Positions 23,989 through 31,824 of a DNA stretch of 64,000 nucleotides are shown here, in pieces. How positions within the stretch are numbered: position 1 is the first letter of the stretch; every line of letters starts with the position of its first letter. The DNA is from Amycolatopsis sp. CA-230715. GTDB lineage: Bacteria; Actinomycetota; Actinomycetes; Mycobacteriales; Pseudonocardiaceae. Below the pieces are notes generated by a model, which saw only the letters and a program-made list of their open reading frames with translations, ran no database searches and was not told the DNA's origin. Where the stretch lies: assembly GCF_018736145.1 (NCBI RefSeq), contig NZ_CP059997.1, forward strand, positions 4,401,501-4,465,500, written 5' to 3'. The translations under genes were made by a program, and so were the position numbers.

Positions 23989-24560
23989 TGGCGAACCTGA
24001 ACCGGCCCGCGCGGCTGAACCGGGCCTTGCTGGCCGTGCTCGGTCTCGTGCTGCTGGCCGCGGGCGCGTTCGCGCTGGTCACCCATTTCGGCGCGCTGCG
24101 GGTGCTCGATCCGGCCGCGCCGGTCGTCCCGTCCCTGCCCGCGCCGCCGACCTGGGCGTACTACGCGGCGATCGCGGTGGCGGTCGTGCTCGGGCTGCTG
24201 TGCCTCCGGCTGCTCGCCGCGCAGGCGTTCCGCCGTCCGAGGCCGGGTACGTGGCGGTTCGAAACCGAGCCGGAACACGGCGGGACCCGGCTGAGCGGGT
24301 CCGTCGCCACCAAGCCCCTCGCTGAGGAAGTCACCGCGTACCAGGGCGTCCGGTCGGTCAACGCCACCCTCGCCGGCCGCCGCGAGGACCCGACGCTGTA
24401 CCTCACCGTCGGCACCGAACAGGGCGCCGATCTCGGCGAGCTGCGCGAGCGCATCGACGAGCACGCGGTGCCGAGGCTGCGGCGCGCGCTCGACCTCGAC
24501 GCGCTCCCCGTCGTGCTCGAATTCCGGCTCACTACCAAATCCGGCGCCCGCGCGCTGTAG
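23988..24560 (+). CDS. amaP: AmaP-like membrane anchor for Asp23 proteins
   Basis: 190 aa, ATG overlapping the previous TGA. Basic N-terminus NLNRPARLNR, helix 1 (ALLAVLGLVLLAAGAFALV), outside loop, helix 2 (WAYYAAIAVAVVLGLLCLRLL), then a cytosolic domain of ~110 residues with GTRLSGSVATKPLAEEVTAYQGVRSVNATLAGRREDPTLYLTVG. This is the topology of alkaline shock response membrane anchor protein AmaP, which tethers Asp23 to the inner membrane face. Last gene of the sigma/Asp23 operon; a GC hairpin follows. The symbol is by family resemblance. Confidence 0.82.
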   Translation: MANLNRPARLNRALLAVLGLVLLAAGAFALVTHFGALRVLDPAAPVVPSLPAPPTWAYYAAIAVAVVLGLLCLRLLAAQAFRRPRPGTWRFETEPEHGGTRLSGSVATKPLAEEVTAYQGVRSVNATLAGRREDPTLYLTVGTEQGADLGELRERIDEHAVPRLRRALDLDALPVVLEFRLTTKSGARAL

Positions 24561-24568
24561 GGCGGATA

Positions 24569-24585
24569 CCCCGATCCGCTCGGGG
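24569..24585 (+). terminator. Weak stem-loop after the Asp23 operon
   Basis: CCCCGA, 5-nt loop, TCGGGG at 24569-24585, 8 bp after the stop, with no T tract. Possible operon end. Confidence 0.4.
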
Positions 24586-24763
24586 GAAAACCCTGATGCG
24601 CACGCCCCTGCCCGGTTGTAGCGTCGTTGACGTGGGGAAACCGGAGTTCGAGCCGGATCGGCCCACCGCCCGATCGTGGTTACTCGGTCACTTTGCCGAC
24701 CGGTTCTCAGTGATCGAGGAGTACGGTCGGAAGTGAAGTGGCTGTGAGAAGGGGGATGCGCGG

Positions 24764-25156
24764 ATGTACCGGTTTCTCGCCGACCTGACCGTGCTCGTCC
24801 ACCTTCTCGCGCTCGCCTACATCGGTTTCGGCGGCTTCCTCGCGTGGCGGTGGCCGAAGGCGATCTTCGTGCACATCTTTTTCGCGGTGTGGGGCGTCGC
24901 GGTGAACGCCTTTCCGATCCCGTGCCCGCTGACCGCGCTGGAGAACTTCTTCCGCCACCAGCAGGGCCTCCCCGACCTTCCCGGCGGGTTCAACGCCTAC
25001 TACCTCTACGACACGGTGTTCCCGAGGGCGTGGCTGCCGCTCATCACCGTCGTCGCGCTCGGCGTGGTCGTGATCTCCTACATCGGCGCCTTTCAGCGCT
25101 GGCGCCGCGTCCAGCACGGCGAACACGTGCCGGGGCCACCCGTCGGTCTTGGCTGA
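24764..25156 (+). CDS. DUF2784 membrane protein
   Basis: 130 aa from ATG 24764, after AGAAGGGGG. Three to four hydrophobic segments: LADLTVLVHLLALAYIGFGGFLAW, AIFVHIFFAVWGVAVNAF and LPLITVVALGVVVISYIGAF, with the conserved FPIPCPLTALENFFR between them, characteristic of DUF2784. Function is unknown. It is followed by a methyltransferase gene 50 bp downstream; the 203-bp region before it shows nothing recognisable. Confidence 0.87.
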   Translation: MYRFLADLTVLVHLLALAYIGFGGFLAWRWPKAIFVHIFFAVWGVAVNAFPIPCPLTALENFFRHQQGLPDLPGGFNAYYLYDTVFPRAWLPLITVVALGVVVISYIGAFQRWRRVQHGEHVPGPPVGLG

Positions 25157-25206
25157 GGAACAATCACCCCGGTGAGGGTGAGCTGGGAGAACAGGGCGGC
25201 TCGGCG

Positions 25207-25848
25207 GTGACCGGGCCGAGCGAATGGGGCGCGCGCGAAGAAGTCGGCGTCGGGCCGTGGGAGGGGCCGTGGCCGGACGATCCGCGCTACGATCCCGAAC
25301 TGCTGGAAAACGGCGACCGCCGCAACGTGGTCGACCCCTACCGCTACTGGCGCCGCGAAGCCATCGTGTCCGATGTGGACACTCGACGGCATCCGTTCCA
25401 CGTGGCGATCGAGAACTTCCAGCACGATCACAACATCGGCACCGTGGTGCGCACCGCGAACGCGTTCGCGGCCGCGGCCGTGCACATCGTCGGCCGCAGG
25501 CGCTGGAACCGCCGCGGTGCCATGGTCACCGACCGGTATCAGCACCTCGAGCACCACGAGGACGTGACCGCGCTGCTCGCCTATGCCGCGGAACGGAATC
25601 TGGCCGTGGTGGGCGTGGACAACACGCCTGGCGCGAGTCCACTTGAGACGGTCGAGCTGCCCCGCGACTGCGTACTCCTCTTCGGACAGGAGGGCCCCGG
25701 CCTTTCCGGTGCGGCGCAGGAAGTCGCGTCGGTCGTGGTGTCGATCGCGCAGTTCGGCACCACGCGCTCGATCAACGCGGGCGTCGCGGCGGGCATCGTG
25801 ATGCACACCTGGGTCCGCCAGCACGCCGACCTCGCCGACGCGTGGTGA
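25207..25848 (+). CDS. TrmH/SpoU-family RNA 2'-O-methyltransferase
   Basis: 213 aa from GTG 25207. The three SpoU motifs are present: motif 1 HNIGTVVRTANAF near 77-89, motif 2 VLLFGQEGPGLS near 154-165 and motif 3 IAQFGTTRSINAGVAAGIVMHTW near 180-202, which form the knotted SAM-binding site. It would methylate the 2'-O of a ribose in tRNA or rRNA. The N-terminal ~50 residues (GPWEGPWPDDPRYDPELL) are an extension common in actinobacterial homologues. Whether the target is tRNA G18 or another site cannot be told. Confidence 0.9.
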   Translation: MTGPSEWGAREEVGVGPWEGPWPDDPRYDPELLENGDRRNVVDPYRYWRREAIVSDVDTRRHPFHVAIENFQHDHNIGTVVRTANAFAAAAVHIVGRRRWNRRGAMVTDRYQHLEHHEDVTALLAYAAERNLAVVGVDNTPGASPLETVELPRDCVLLFGQEGPGLSGAAQEVASVVVSIAQFGTTRSINAGVAAGIVMHTWVRQHADLADAW

Positions 25849-25888
25849 GCAGGCCATGGGACCGAGTCGCGTCACGTAGACTGGTGGC

Positions 25889-26458
25889 ATGGCACGGTGG
25901 GAGCCGAACGCGCACGAGCGCCTCGCGAGCGCGGCGATCGAGCTGTTCCTCCAGCAGGGCTACGAGAACACCGCGGTGGCGGAGATCGCCGAGCGCGCCG
26001 GGCTGACGAAGAGCACCTTCTTCCGGCACTTCACCGACAAGCGCGAAGTGCTGTTCGGGCGGGACGAGCTGAGCAGGCTGCTCGCCGGGGCGATCACCGC
26101 CGCGCCCGCTTCCGCGACGCCGATCGGCGCGATCGGGGCGGCGCTGGACGCCGCGGCGGCGGTCTTCGGCCCGGAACGCCGTGACTGGGCGCGCAACCGG
26201 CAGGCCGTCATCACGGCTACCAGCGAGTTGCGGGAACGCGAGCTGCTCAAGCGCGCCAGCCTCGTCGAGGCCATGACCGGAGCGATGCGGGAGCGCGGTG
26301 TGCGGGATCCGGTCGCCGGGCTCGCGGCCGAATTCGGTTACCTCGCCTTCGAAAACGCGTTCAAGCGCTGGATCGACCCTGCCGGGCGGGACGCTTTCGG
26401 CGAGGTGGCTCGCGAGGAGTTGGAAAGCCTGCGCGAGGCCATCACCGAACTGGGCTGA
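25889..26458 (+). CDS. TetR-family transcriptional regulator
   Basis: 189 aa from ATG 25889. The TetR helix-turn-helix lies at about 10-55 (RLASAAIELFLQQGYENTAVAEIAERAGLTKSTFFRHFTDKREVLF). The C-terminal ligand domain is of the general TetR type. There is no ribosome site; TAGACT lies 6 nt before the ATG, suggesting a leaderless mRNA. Its 3' end overlaps the convergent molybdopterin oxidoreductase by 17 bp. The palindrome ACATACCG-AG-CGGTATGT upstream of that oxidoreductase (28602-28619) has the form of a TetR operator and may be its target; this is inference. Confidence 0.88.
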   Translation: MARWEPNAHERLASAAIELFLQQGYENTAVAEIAERAGLTKSTFFRHFTDKREVLFGRDELSRLLAGAITAAPASATPIGAIGAALDAAAAVFGPERRDWARNRQAVITATSELRERELLKRASLVEAMTGAMRERGVRDPVAGLAAEFGYLAFENAFKRWIDPAGRDAFGEVAREELESLREAITELG

Positions 26459-28592
26459 CCTCCACCGGGATTCCATTGAGGACGGCGGTACCGGACAACG
26501 CGTCGAGCCGGGTTTCGTCGGTCAGCAGGTTCGTGTTGACCCCGGCGTGCTCGGCGGCGACCCTGGTTCGCGTGCCGTCGCCGCCGTGGCCCCAGCCGTG
26601 CGGGATGCTGACCACGCCGGGCCGGATCGTCTCGGTCACTTCGACCGGCACGGCGATCTTCCCCGCGGCGGATCCCACATTCGCGAGCGCGCCGTCGGTG
26701 AGGCCCAATCGCCGCGCGTCCTCGGGGTGCACTTGGACGGTGCACGTGTTGGACCCGCGTACGAGCGGTTCGAGGTTGTGCATCCAGGAGTTGTTGGAAC
26801 TCAGGTGCCGCCTGCCGATCAGGACCAGGGGGCTCGGCGCGGCACCGAGTTCGGCGGCCAGCCTCGGCACGTCCGCGGTGATCGGCTCCGGGGCGAGTTC
26901 GATGCGGCCGCTGGCGGTGTTCAGTATCTCGGGTACACGCGGGCGCAGCGGCCCGAGATCGACGCCGTGGGGCGTCGCTTCGAGATCCGCCAAGGTCAGT
27001 TCGTACGGGCCGCCGCGCAGCATCAGGTCGATCAGCCGTGCGGGCCCGGTGCGGTCACCGGCGAGCGCACTGTCCACACCGGACCGCCGCGCCACCTCCG
27101 CTGCCACGAAATCGTCCAATGCGGACAGTTCGGCGGTGGGCTGCCCGGTGACGATCGCGGTCAGCCGCAGCAGGGTTTCCCATTCCTGCGGCAGTTCCGT
27201 GCCGACCGCGGCCGGGGTCCAGTTCGCCACGTTCCGCACCGCGAGCTGGTACAGCGCGACGTCGTAGTGCGGGCGTTCCAGCGGGCTCGGGCCGGGCAGG
27301 ATCACGTCGGCGTGCCGGGTGGTTTCGTTCAGGTAGACATCGAGGGAGAGCTGGAAGTCCAGCCGCCCCAACGCATCCGCGAGCCGTTCGCCGTTCGGGG
27401 CGCTCAGCGCGGGGTTTCCGCTCACCGTGACGAGCGCGCGGACCCGTCCGTCGCCGGGGGTCAGGATCTCGTCGGCGAGGGTGGCCACCGGGACCTCGCC
27501 GAACACCTCCGGCAGGCCGCGCACCCTGGTCCGCCACCGGCCCGCGGCGAACGGGCGGCGCTTCCCCGGCGCGCTGTTCGGCTGCCCGGCGGCGGCCAGC
27601 GGGAACAGCACGCCGCCAGGCCGGTCGAGGTTGCCGGTGAGCACGTTCAGCACGTCCACCAGCCAGCTCGCGACCGTGCCGAACGCCTGCGTCGTGGTGC
27701 CGATGCGCCCGTAGACCGCCGCGCGCTCGGCGTCGGCGAGATCGAGGCCCATCCGGCGGATCTCGGCGGCCGCGATCCCGGTGTGCCCCTCGACGGCTTC
27801 CGGGGTGAACGGGCGGGCGAGTTCGCGGACCTCGTCGAGTCCGTTCACGTGGTCCGCGAGCTGTCCCAGCGCGACGCGGTTCTCCGCGAACAGGACGTTG
27901 ACCAGTGCGAACAGCAGCAGCGCGTCGGTTCCCGGCCGGATCGGATGGTGCTCGTCGGCGAGTTCGGCGGTGCGCGTGCGCTTCGGGTCGACGACCACGA
28001 TCCGGCCGCCGCGCGCCCGGATCGCCTTGAGCCTGCCGCGGGTGTCCGGCGCGGTCATCAGGCTGCCGTTGGACACCAGCGGGTTGGCGCCGAGCAGCAG
28101 CAGGTGACCGGTGCGGTCGAGATCGGGCACCGGGATGGACAGCGGGTCGCCGAAGAGGTAGCCGCACGAAAAGTGCTTCGGCAGCTGGTCGACCGAACCG
28201 GCCGTGTAGAAGTTCCTGGTGCCGAGCGCCTTGTAGAACACGCGGCCGTAGAGCGCGAGCGCGGTGTTGTGCACGCCGGGATTGCCCGCGTAGACGGCGA
28301 CCGCGTCGCGGCCGTGCTCGTCCAGTATCGCCCGCAGCCTCGCTTCGATCTCGGCGAACGCCTCGTCCCAGGTGACCTCGACGAACTCGCCGTCCCGCTT
28401 CACCAGCGGTGTGCGCAGCCTGTCCCGGTCGTGGTGCAGCGCGCCCAGCGACGCGCCCTTCGGGCACACGTACCCCTTCGAGAACACGTCATCGGTGTCG
28501 CCGCGGACGCTGGTCACCACCGGGCCGTCGAAGGTGACTTCGAGGCCGCAGCACGCCTCGCACAACGGGCAGGTGACGTTCGCGGTGGTCAT
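26442..28592 (-). CDS. Molybdopterin-dependent oxidoreductase (formate dehydrogenase / BisC-like)
   Basis: 716 aa from ATG 28592. The N-terminus has a 4Fe-4S motif CPLCEACCG (Cys8, Cys11, Cys15) and a fourth cysteine in GYVCPKGAS, followed by the large Mo-bis-MGD domains: GNPGVHNTAL, LLLGANPLVSNGSL, VVVDPKRTRTAE, and the C-terminal dinucleotide-binding beta barrel with VQVHPEDARRLGLTDG and SIPHGWGHGG. It is cytosolic (no twin-arginine signal). Substrate is unclear: formate, nitrate-type and sulfoxide enzymes share these features. No partner electron-transfer subunit or cofactor-synthesis gene lies nearby. Much longer open frame upstream is an artefact of high GC. Confidence 0.9.
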   Translation of the reverse strand: MTTANVTCPLCEACCGLEVTFDGPVVTSVRGDTDDVFSKGYVCPKGASLGALHHDRDRLRTPLVKRDGEFVEVTWDEAFAEIEARLRAILDEHGRDAVAVYAGNPGVHNTALALYGRVFYKALGTRNFYTAGSVDQLPKHFSCGYLFGDPLSIPVPDLDRTGHLLLLGANPLVSNGSLMTAPDTRGRLKAIRARGGRIVVVDPKRTRTAELADEHHPIRPGTDALLLFALVNVLFAENRVALGQLADHVNGLDEVRELARPFTPEAVEGHTGIAAAEIRRMGLDLADAERAAVYGRIGTTTQAFGTVASWLVDVLNVLTGNLDRPGGVLFPLAAAGQPNSAPGKRRPFAAGRWRTRVRGLPEVFGEVPVATLADEILTPGDGRVRALVTVSGNPALSAPNGERLADALGRLDFQLSLDVYLNETTRHADVILPGPSPLERPHYDVALYQLAVRNVANWTPAAVGTELPQEWETLLRLTAIVTGQPTAELSALDDFVAAEVARRSGVDSALAGDRTGPARLIDLMLRGGPYELTLADLEATPHGVDLGPLRPRVPEILNTASGRIELAPEPITADVPRLAAELGAAPSPLVLIGRRHLSSNNSWMHNLEPLVRGSNTCTVQVHPEDARRLGLTDGALANVGSAAGKIAVPVEVTETIRPGVVSIPHGWGHGGDGTRTRVAAEHAGVNTNLLTDETRLDALSGTAVLNGIPVEVSPVR

Positions 28593-28601
28593 GACGCCCG
28601 A

Positions 28602-28619
28602 ACATACCGAGCGGTATGT
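28602..28619. promoter_or_regulatory. Palindromic operator between the Mo-oxidoreductase and GH76 genes
   Basis: ACATACCG-AG-CGGTATGT, a perfect 8-bp-arm palindrome in the 51-bp divergent intergenic region. Shape and length fit a TetR-family operator; the TetR gene at 25889 is the nearest candidate regulator. Confidence 0.65.
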
Positions 28620-28643
28620 CGCGGGGCAAGGGACGATGGGAGG

Positions 28644-29639
28644 ATGAGGGCGGAACGCGCGGCGGCGGCGGAACGGGCGATCACGGTGCGGCACCTGCGG
28701 CCGGTGTGGGGACTGCCCGGCACGGTGCTCGGGCGCAGCGGCTGGCCACCGGATCCCGGCCAGCGGCTGCACTGGCACTGGAACTACTGGTGGCAATCCC
28801 ATCTGCTGGAGGCGCTCGCGGACGCGCAGCACCGCGCGCCCACCGCGGCACGGGCCGGGCTCATCGAGCGGTTCGCGCGTTCGGTCCGGCTGCGGAACTT
28901 CGGTAGCTGGGTGAACGACTACTACGACGACATCGCGTGGCTCGGAATCGCGCTGCAACGCGTCGGCGGCGACCCCGGCGCGCTCGACGCGATCGCGAAC
29001 CGCCTCCGCTCGGGATGGACGCCGGACGCGGGCGGCGGGATCTGGTGGCGCCGAGACGACCAGTTCAAGAACGCGCCCGCGAACGGGCCCGCCGCGATCT
29101 TCCACGCCCGCGCCGGGGACACCGAGCACGCGCGCGGCCTGCTCGACTGGATGACCGAGCGGCTCGTCGACCCGGACACCGGGCTCGTCTGGGACGGGTA
29201 CCGGGTGGACACCGGTGAGACCGTGCAGCACATTTACACCTACTGCCAAGGAGTTTACCTCGGCGCCTGCGTTGAACTGTCCGAAGTGGACTATGCGAAA
29301 CGGGTGATCCGCGCGGTGGCGGAGCACTGCGCGCCGGGCGGGGTGATCCGGGGCCAGGGCGGCGGGGACGGCGGGCTCTTCGCAGGCATTCTGGCGCGGT
29401 ACCTTGCGCTCGCGGCGCGGAGGTTGCCGCCGTGCGAGGAATCCGATGTCGCCTCGGAGATCGTGCTCACCTCGGCGGACGCGTGCTGGGACTCTTCTCT
29501 CGAAGTGCGCGGTGATCCGCTGTTCGGTCCTGAATGGACGGAGCGGGTACCGGACCTGCCGGTCCGTGGCCCGGCGCGGGATCTCTCGGTCCAGGTCGGC
29601 GCGTGGATCCTGCTGGAGGCCGCTGCTTCGCTGGGTTAG
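28644..29639 (+). CDS. Glycoside hydrolase family 76-like protein (alpha-1,6-mannanase fold), no signal peptide
   Basis: 331 aa from ATG 28644, after GGGAGG. The family 76 hallmark is the paired aspartates in NDYYDDIAWLGIAL (Asp95-Asp96), followed by GGGIWWRRDDQFKNAPANGPAAIFHARAG and WDGYRVDTGETVQHIYTYCQGVYLGA, matching the (alpha/alpha)6 barrel of endo-alpha-1,6-mannanases. Characterised members are secreted and cut mannan. This protein starts with a charged, Ala-rich sequence and lacks an export signal, so it would act in the cytosol, perhaps on an internal mannose-containing glycolipid or oligosaccharide. Its stop overlaps the convergent TetR gene by 4 bp. Confidence 0.82.
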   Translation: MRAERAAAAERAITVRHLRPVWGLPGTVLGRSGWPPDPGQRLHWHWNYWWQSHLLEALADAQHRAPTAARAGLIERFARSVRLRNFGSWVNDYYDDIAWLGIALQRVGGDPGALDAIANRLRSGWTPDAGGGIWWRRDDQFKNAPANGPAAIFHARAGDTEHARGLLDWMTERLVDPDTGLVWDGYRVDTGETVQHIYTYCQGVYLGACVELSEVDYAKRVIRAVAEHCAPGGVIRGQGGGDGGLFAGILARYLALAARRLPPCEESDVASEIVLTSADACWDSSLEVRGDPLFGPEWTERVPDLPVRGPARDLSVQVGAWILLEAAASLG

Positions 29640-30208
29640 CTCCGCTCGATTCCCGGTTCTCGTGCGGGCAGGCCGCGCAGGAGCGTGTCGAGGAAGAGTT
29701 CGAAGCGCGGGGCGTGCTGGCCGAGGTCGAGCGGGTTCTCCTGGGCGGCGAGCCAGCTGACGACCGACGTGATGAAGATGTACCAGCTCTGCTCGGCGAG
29801 TCCAGGATGGACACCCGCGTTCGTGAAGGCCGTGACGACCTCCGTGCGGAGCCGTCCGAACGAGCCGGAGTGGCGGTGCGGCCTCGCGGTGCGGGTGGCG
29901 TAGCCGGGTACCGCCAGGAACTGGTCGTGCATGGCCCAGGCGAGCCGCGCGAGCCAGGGGCGCCACTGGCGCTTTGGCGGGCCGTCGGCGGGCAGGACGC
30001 GCTCCACCATGACGTCGCTGACCAGGTCCAGCAGCTCGTCGCGGTTCCTGACCCAGCGGTAGAGGGCGCCATGGCTGACCTCGAGGCGGGCGGCGAGCTC
30101 CCGCATGGTTACCGCGTCGAGGTTCCCCGCCGACAATGCGGCGTCCACGATCCGCTCGCGGTTGAGCTGTGCGGGGCGCCCGGGGCGGGCGGTCGTGGCG
30201 TCGGCCAT
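29636..30208 (-). CDS. TetR-family regulator with TetR-type C-terminal domain
   Basis: 190 aa from ATG 30208. The HTH spans about 14-60 (LNRERIVDAALSAGNLDAVTMRELAARLEVSHGALYRWVRNRDELLD); the remainder resembles the TetR_C ligand domain. The 15-bp perfect palindrome GTGACCACTGGTCAC lies 17 bp upstream of its start, toward the divergent serine hydrolase, so it probably represses both itself and that gene. The inducer is unknown. Confidence 0.9.
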   Translation of the reverse strand: MADATTARPGRPAQLNRERIVDAALSAGNLDAVTMRELAARLEVSHGALYRWVRNRDELLDLVSDVMVERVLPADGPPKRQWRPWLARLAWAMHDQFLAVPGYATRTARPHRHSGSFGRLRTEVVTAFTNAGVHPGLAEQSWYIFITSVVSWLAAQENPLDLGQHAPRFELFLDTLLRGLPAREPGIERS

Positions 30209-30224
30209 ATCCGGACTCTAGTTT

Positions 30225-30239
30225 GTGACCACTGGTCAC
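30225..30239. promoter_or_regulatory. TetR operator, divergent TetR / serine hydrolase
   Basis: GTGACCACTGGTCAC is a 15-bp palindrome with a central C, flanked by A/T (TTTGTGACC... and ...GGTCACTAAT). It is positioned to overlap the promoters of the TetR gene (starts 30208, minus) and the hydrolase (starts 30313, plus). Confidence 0.75.
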
Positions 30240-30312
30240 TAATAGGTGTACGCTCGGCCGGGTCGGGGTTCGGCGTTCAGTGTTCAGCGTTCGACGTTCG
30301 GCAGGAGGAGTG

Positions 30313-31434
30313 ATGGAGGCATTGCGGGGCACCGTGGCCGCCGGTTTCGAGCCGGTGCGGGACGAGTTCGCCGAGGTCGTTCTCGGGGAGGGCGGCGACT
30401 TCGCCGCGCAGCTGGTGGCTTATCGGCACGGTGAGCGGGTCGTGGATCTGTGGACCGGTCCGGAGATCACCGGGGATTCGCTGCTCGGCGCGTTCTCCGC
30501 GAGCAAGGGCGCCGCGCACCTCGTCGTCGCGCTGCTGGTGCAGGACGGTGTGCTGGAGCTGGACCGGCGGGTCAGCCACTACTGGCCCGAGTTCGCCGTG
30601 GAAGGCAAGCGGGACATCACGGTGCGCGAGGTGCTGGCGCACCGCGCTGGCCTGGTCGGCGCGGACGCGGGGTTCGCGCTGGCCGAGCTCGCCGACGACC
30701 GCGTCGTCGCCGAGCGGCTCGGCGGGCAGCGCCCGTACTGGCGGCCGGGAACCGCGTTCGGCTACCACGCGCTGGTCGTCGCGGCGTTGAGCGGCGAGGT
30801 GGTGCGCCGCGCCACCGGAGCGACCATCCAGGAGCACTTCGCTGCGCGCGTGCGCGATACGTACACAGTGGACTTCTACTTGGGACTGCCGTCGAACCAG
30901 GAATTCCGTTACCTGGCAGTGGAACCGGCGCCGGAACCGCCCGGCGTCGGCGTTCGTGGCCTGCCCGGTATCGCGTTCAACCGGCATCACCCAGGGAATC
31001 CGGAGCTGTGGCGGTTGCCGAACTTCCGCGTGATCAGGGCTAACGGTCCCGCTTCACTGGGCGGAGTCGCCTCGGCACGCGGCATGGCGAGGATGTACGC
31101 GGCCGCGATCAGTTCCGTGGATGGTATGGCGCCGTTGCTGAAGCCGGACACCGCCGCCGCGTTCGCGCAGATCCAGTCCGTCGGCTACGACCTGGTCACG
31201 CGTGCGCACAAGACGTTCGGGGTCGGGTTCCACGCCACCTCCGAGGTGTACCCGGAGCTGGGCCAGGGCGCGTTCGGGCACAGCGGCGCGGGCGGTCAGC
31301 AGGCGTTCGCCGACCCGCGCAATTCCGTCGCTTACGGCTACAGCAGGCGGCGGTTCCCTTGTCCGAGCGGGCCCGCGCCGGAAAACGCCCGTCTGATCAG
31401 TGCGCTTTACGCGTCTTTCCAACGCTCTCGGTAG
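30313..31434 (+). CDS. Serine hydrolase of the beta-lactamase / esterase EstB family
   Basis: 373 aa from ATG 30313, after GGAGGAG. The catalytic SxxK is SASK (Ser62, Lys65), and WRPGTAFGYHALV near 145-157 provides the family's second tyrosine in the YxN-like position (here YHA). No signal peptide is seen, so it is likely a cytosolic esterase rather than a secreted beta-lactamase. Such class C-like enzymes hydrolyse short esters, lactones or amides. It is divergent from the TetR gene with the operator between, and its 3' end overlaps the convergent HxlR gene by 28 bp. Confidence 0.87.
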   Translation: MEALRGTVAAGFEPVRDEFAEVVLGEGGDFAAQLVAYRHGERVVDLWTGPEITGDSLLGAFSASKGAAHLVVALLVQDGVLELDRRVSHYWPEFAVEGKRDITVREVLAHRAGLVGADAGFALAELADDRVVAERLGGQRPYWRPGTAFGYHALVVAALSGEVVRRATGATIQEHFAARVRDTYTVDFYLGLPSNQEFRYLAVEPAPEPPGVGVRGLPGIAFNRHHPGNPELWRLPNFRVIRANGPASLGGVASARGMARMYAAAISSVDGMAPLLKPDTAAAFAQIQSVGYDLVTRAHKTFGVGFHATSEVYPELGQGAFGHSGAGGQQAFADPRNSVAYGYSRRRFPCPSGPAPENARLISALYASFQRSR

Positions 31435-31742
31435 TCCTGGCCCCACCGTTCCAACAGGCTCGTGATGGTTCGCAGGCTTTCGCCGAGTTCGGTGACCGAG
31501 TATTCGACCTTGGGCGGCACCTGCGGGTACACGGTCCGCAGCACGAGGCCGTCGGCTTCGAGTTCCCGCAGCTGCCTGGTCAGCATCCGCGGCGTGACGC
31601 CGTTCAGCGCCCGGTCCAGCTCGCCGAACCGCTTGGTGCCGTCCAGGAGGTGCCGCAGGATGACCAGCTTCCACTTGCCGCCGATGACCTCCAGCGCGGC
31701 CTCGACCGTGCACTCGTCGGCCAGGTCGTCGATGCGGGCCAT
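31407..31742 (-). CDS. HxlR-family transcriptional regulator
   Basis: 111 aa from ATG 31742. Winged helix of the HxlR type: CTVEAALEVIGGKWKLVILRHLLDGTKRFGELDRALNGVTPRMLTRQLRELEADGLVLR, followed by YPQVPPKVEYSVTELGESLRTI. The first cysteine of such proteins (Cys11 here) is often redox- or electrophile-sensitive; whether that holds here is unknown. Divergent to the RidA gene, with an inverted repeat AGTACTG...CAGTACT in between that is the likely operator. Confidence 0.92.
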   Translation of the reverse strand: MARIDDLADECTVEAALEVIGGKWKLVILRHLLDGTKRFGELDRALNGVTPRMLTRQLRELEADGLVLRTVYPQVPPKVEYSVTELGESLRTITSLLERWGQDYRERWKDA

Positions 31743-31765
31743 ACGGTCTCCCTATACGCGGTGGT

Positions 31766-31790
31766 AGTACTGGTCAAGAAAGACAGTACT
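31766..31790. promoter_or_regulatory. HxlR operator candidate, HxlR / RidA intergenic
   Basis: AGTACTG (31766-31772) and CAGTACT (31784-31790) are perfect inverted arms with an 11-nt spacer, AT-rich relative to surroundings, 24 bp from the HxlR start and 35 bp from the RidA start. Confidence 0.65.
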
Positions 31791-31824
31791 TGTCGTGCGG
31801 GCTGGTAGGGCCGACGCTGTGCCC

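Noticed and set aside
28593..30332. Upstream half of a continuous 1296-aa minus-strand frame containing the molybdopterin oxidoreductase
   Set aside because: The sequence before residue MTTANVTCPLC is Arg/Pro-rich and antisense to GH76 and overlaps the TetR gene; the enzyme begins at 28592 next to its operator.
30313..31434. Secreted beta-lactamase conferring resistance
   Set aside because: SxxK is present, but there is no signal peptide and the second motif is YHA rather than YxN; esterase is more likely.
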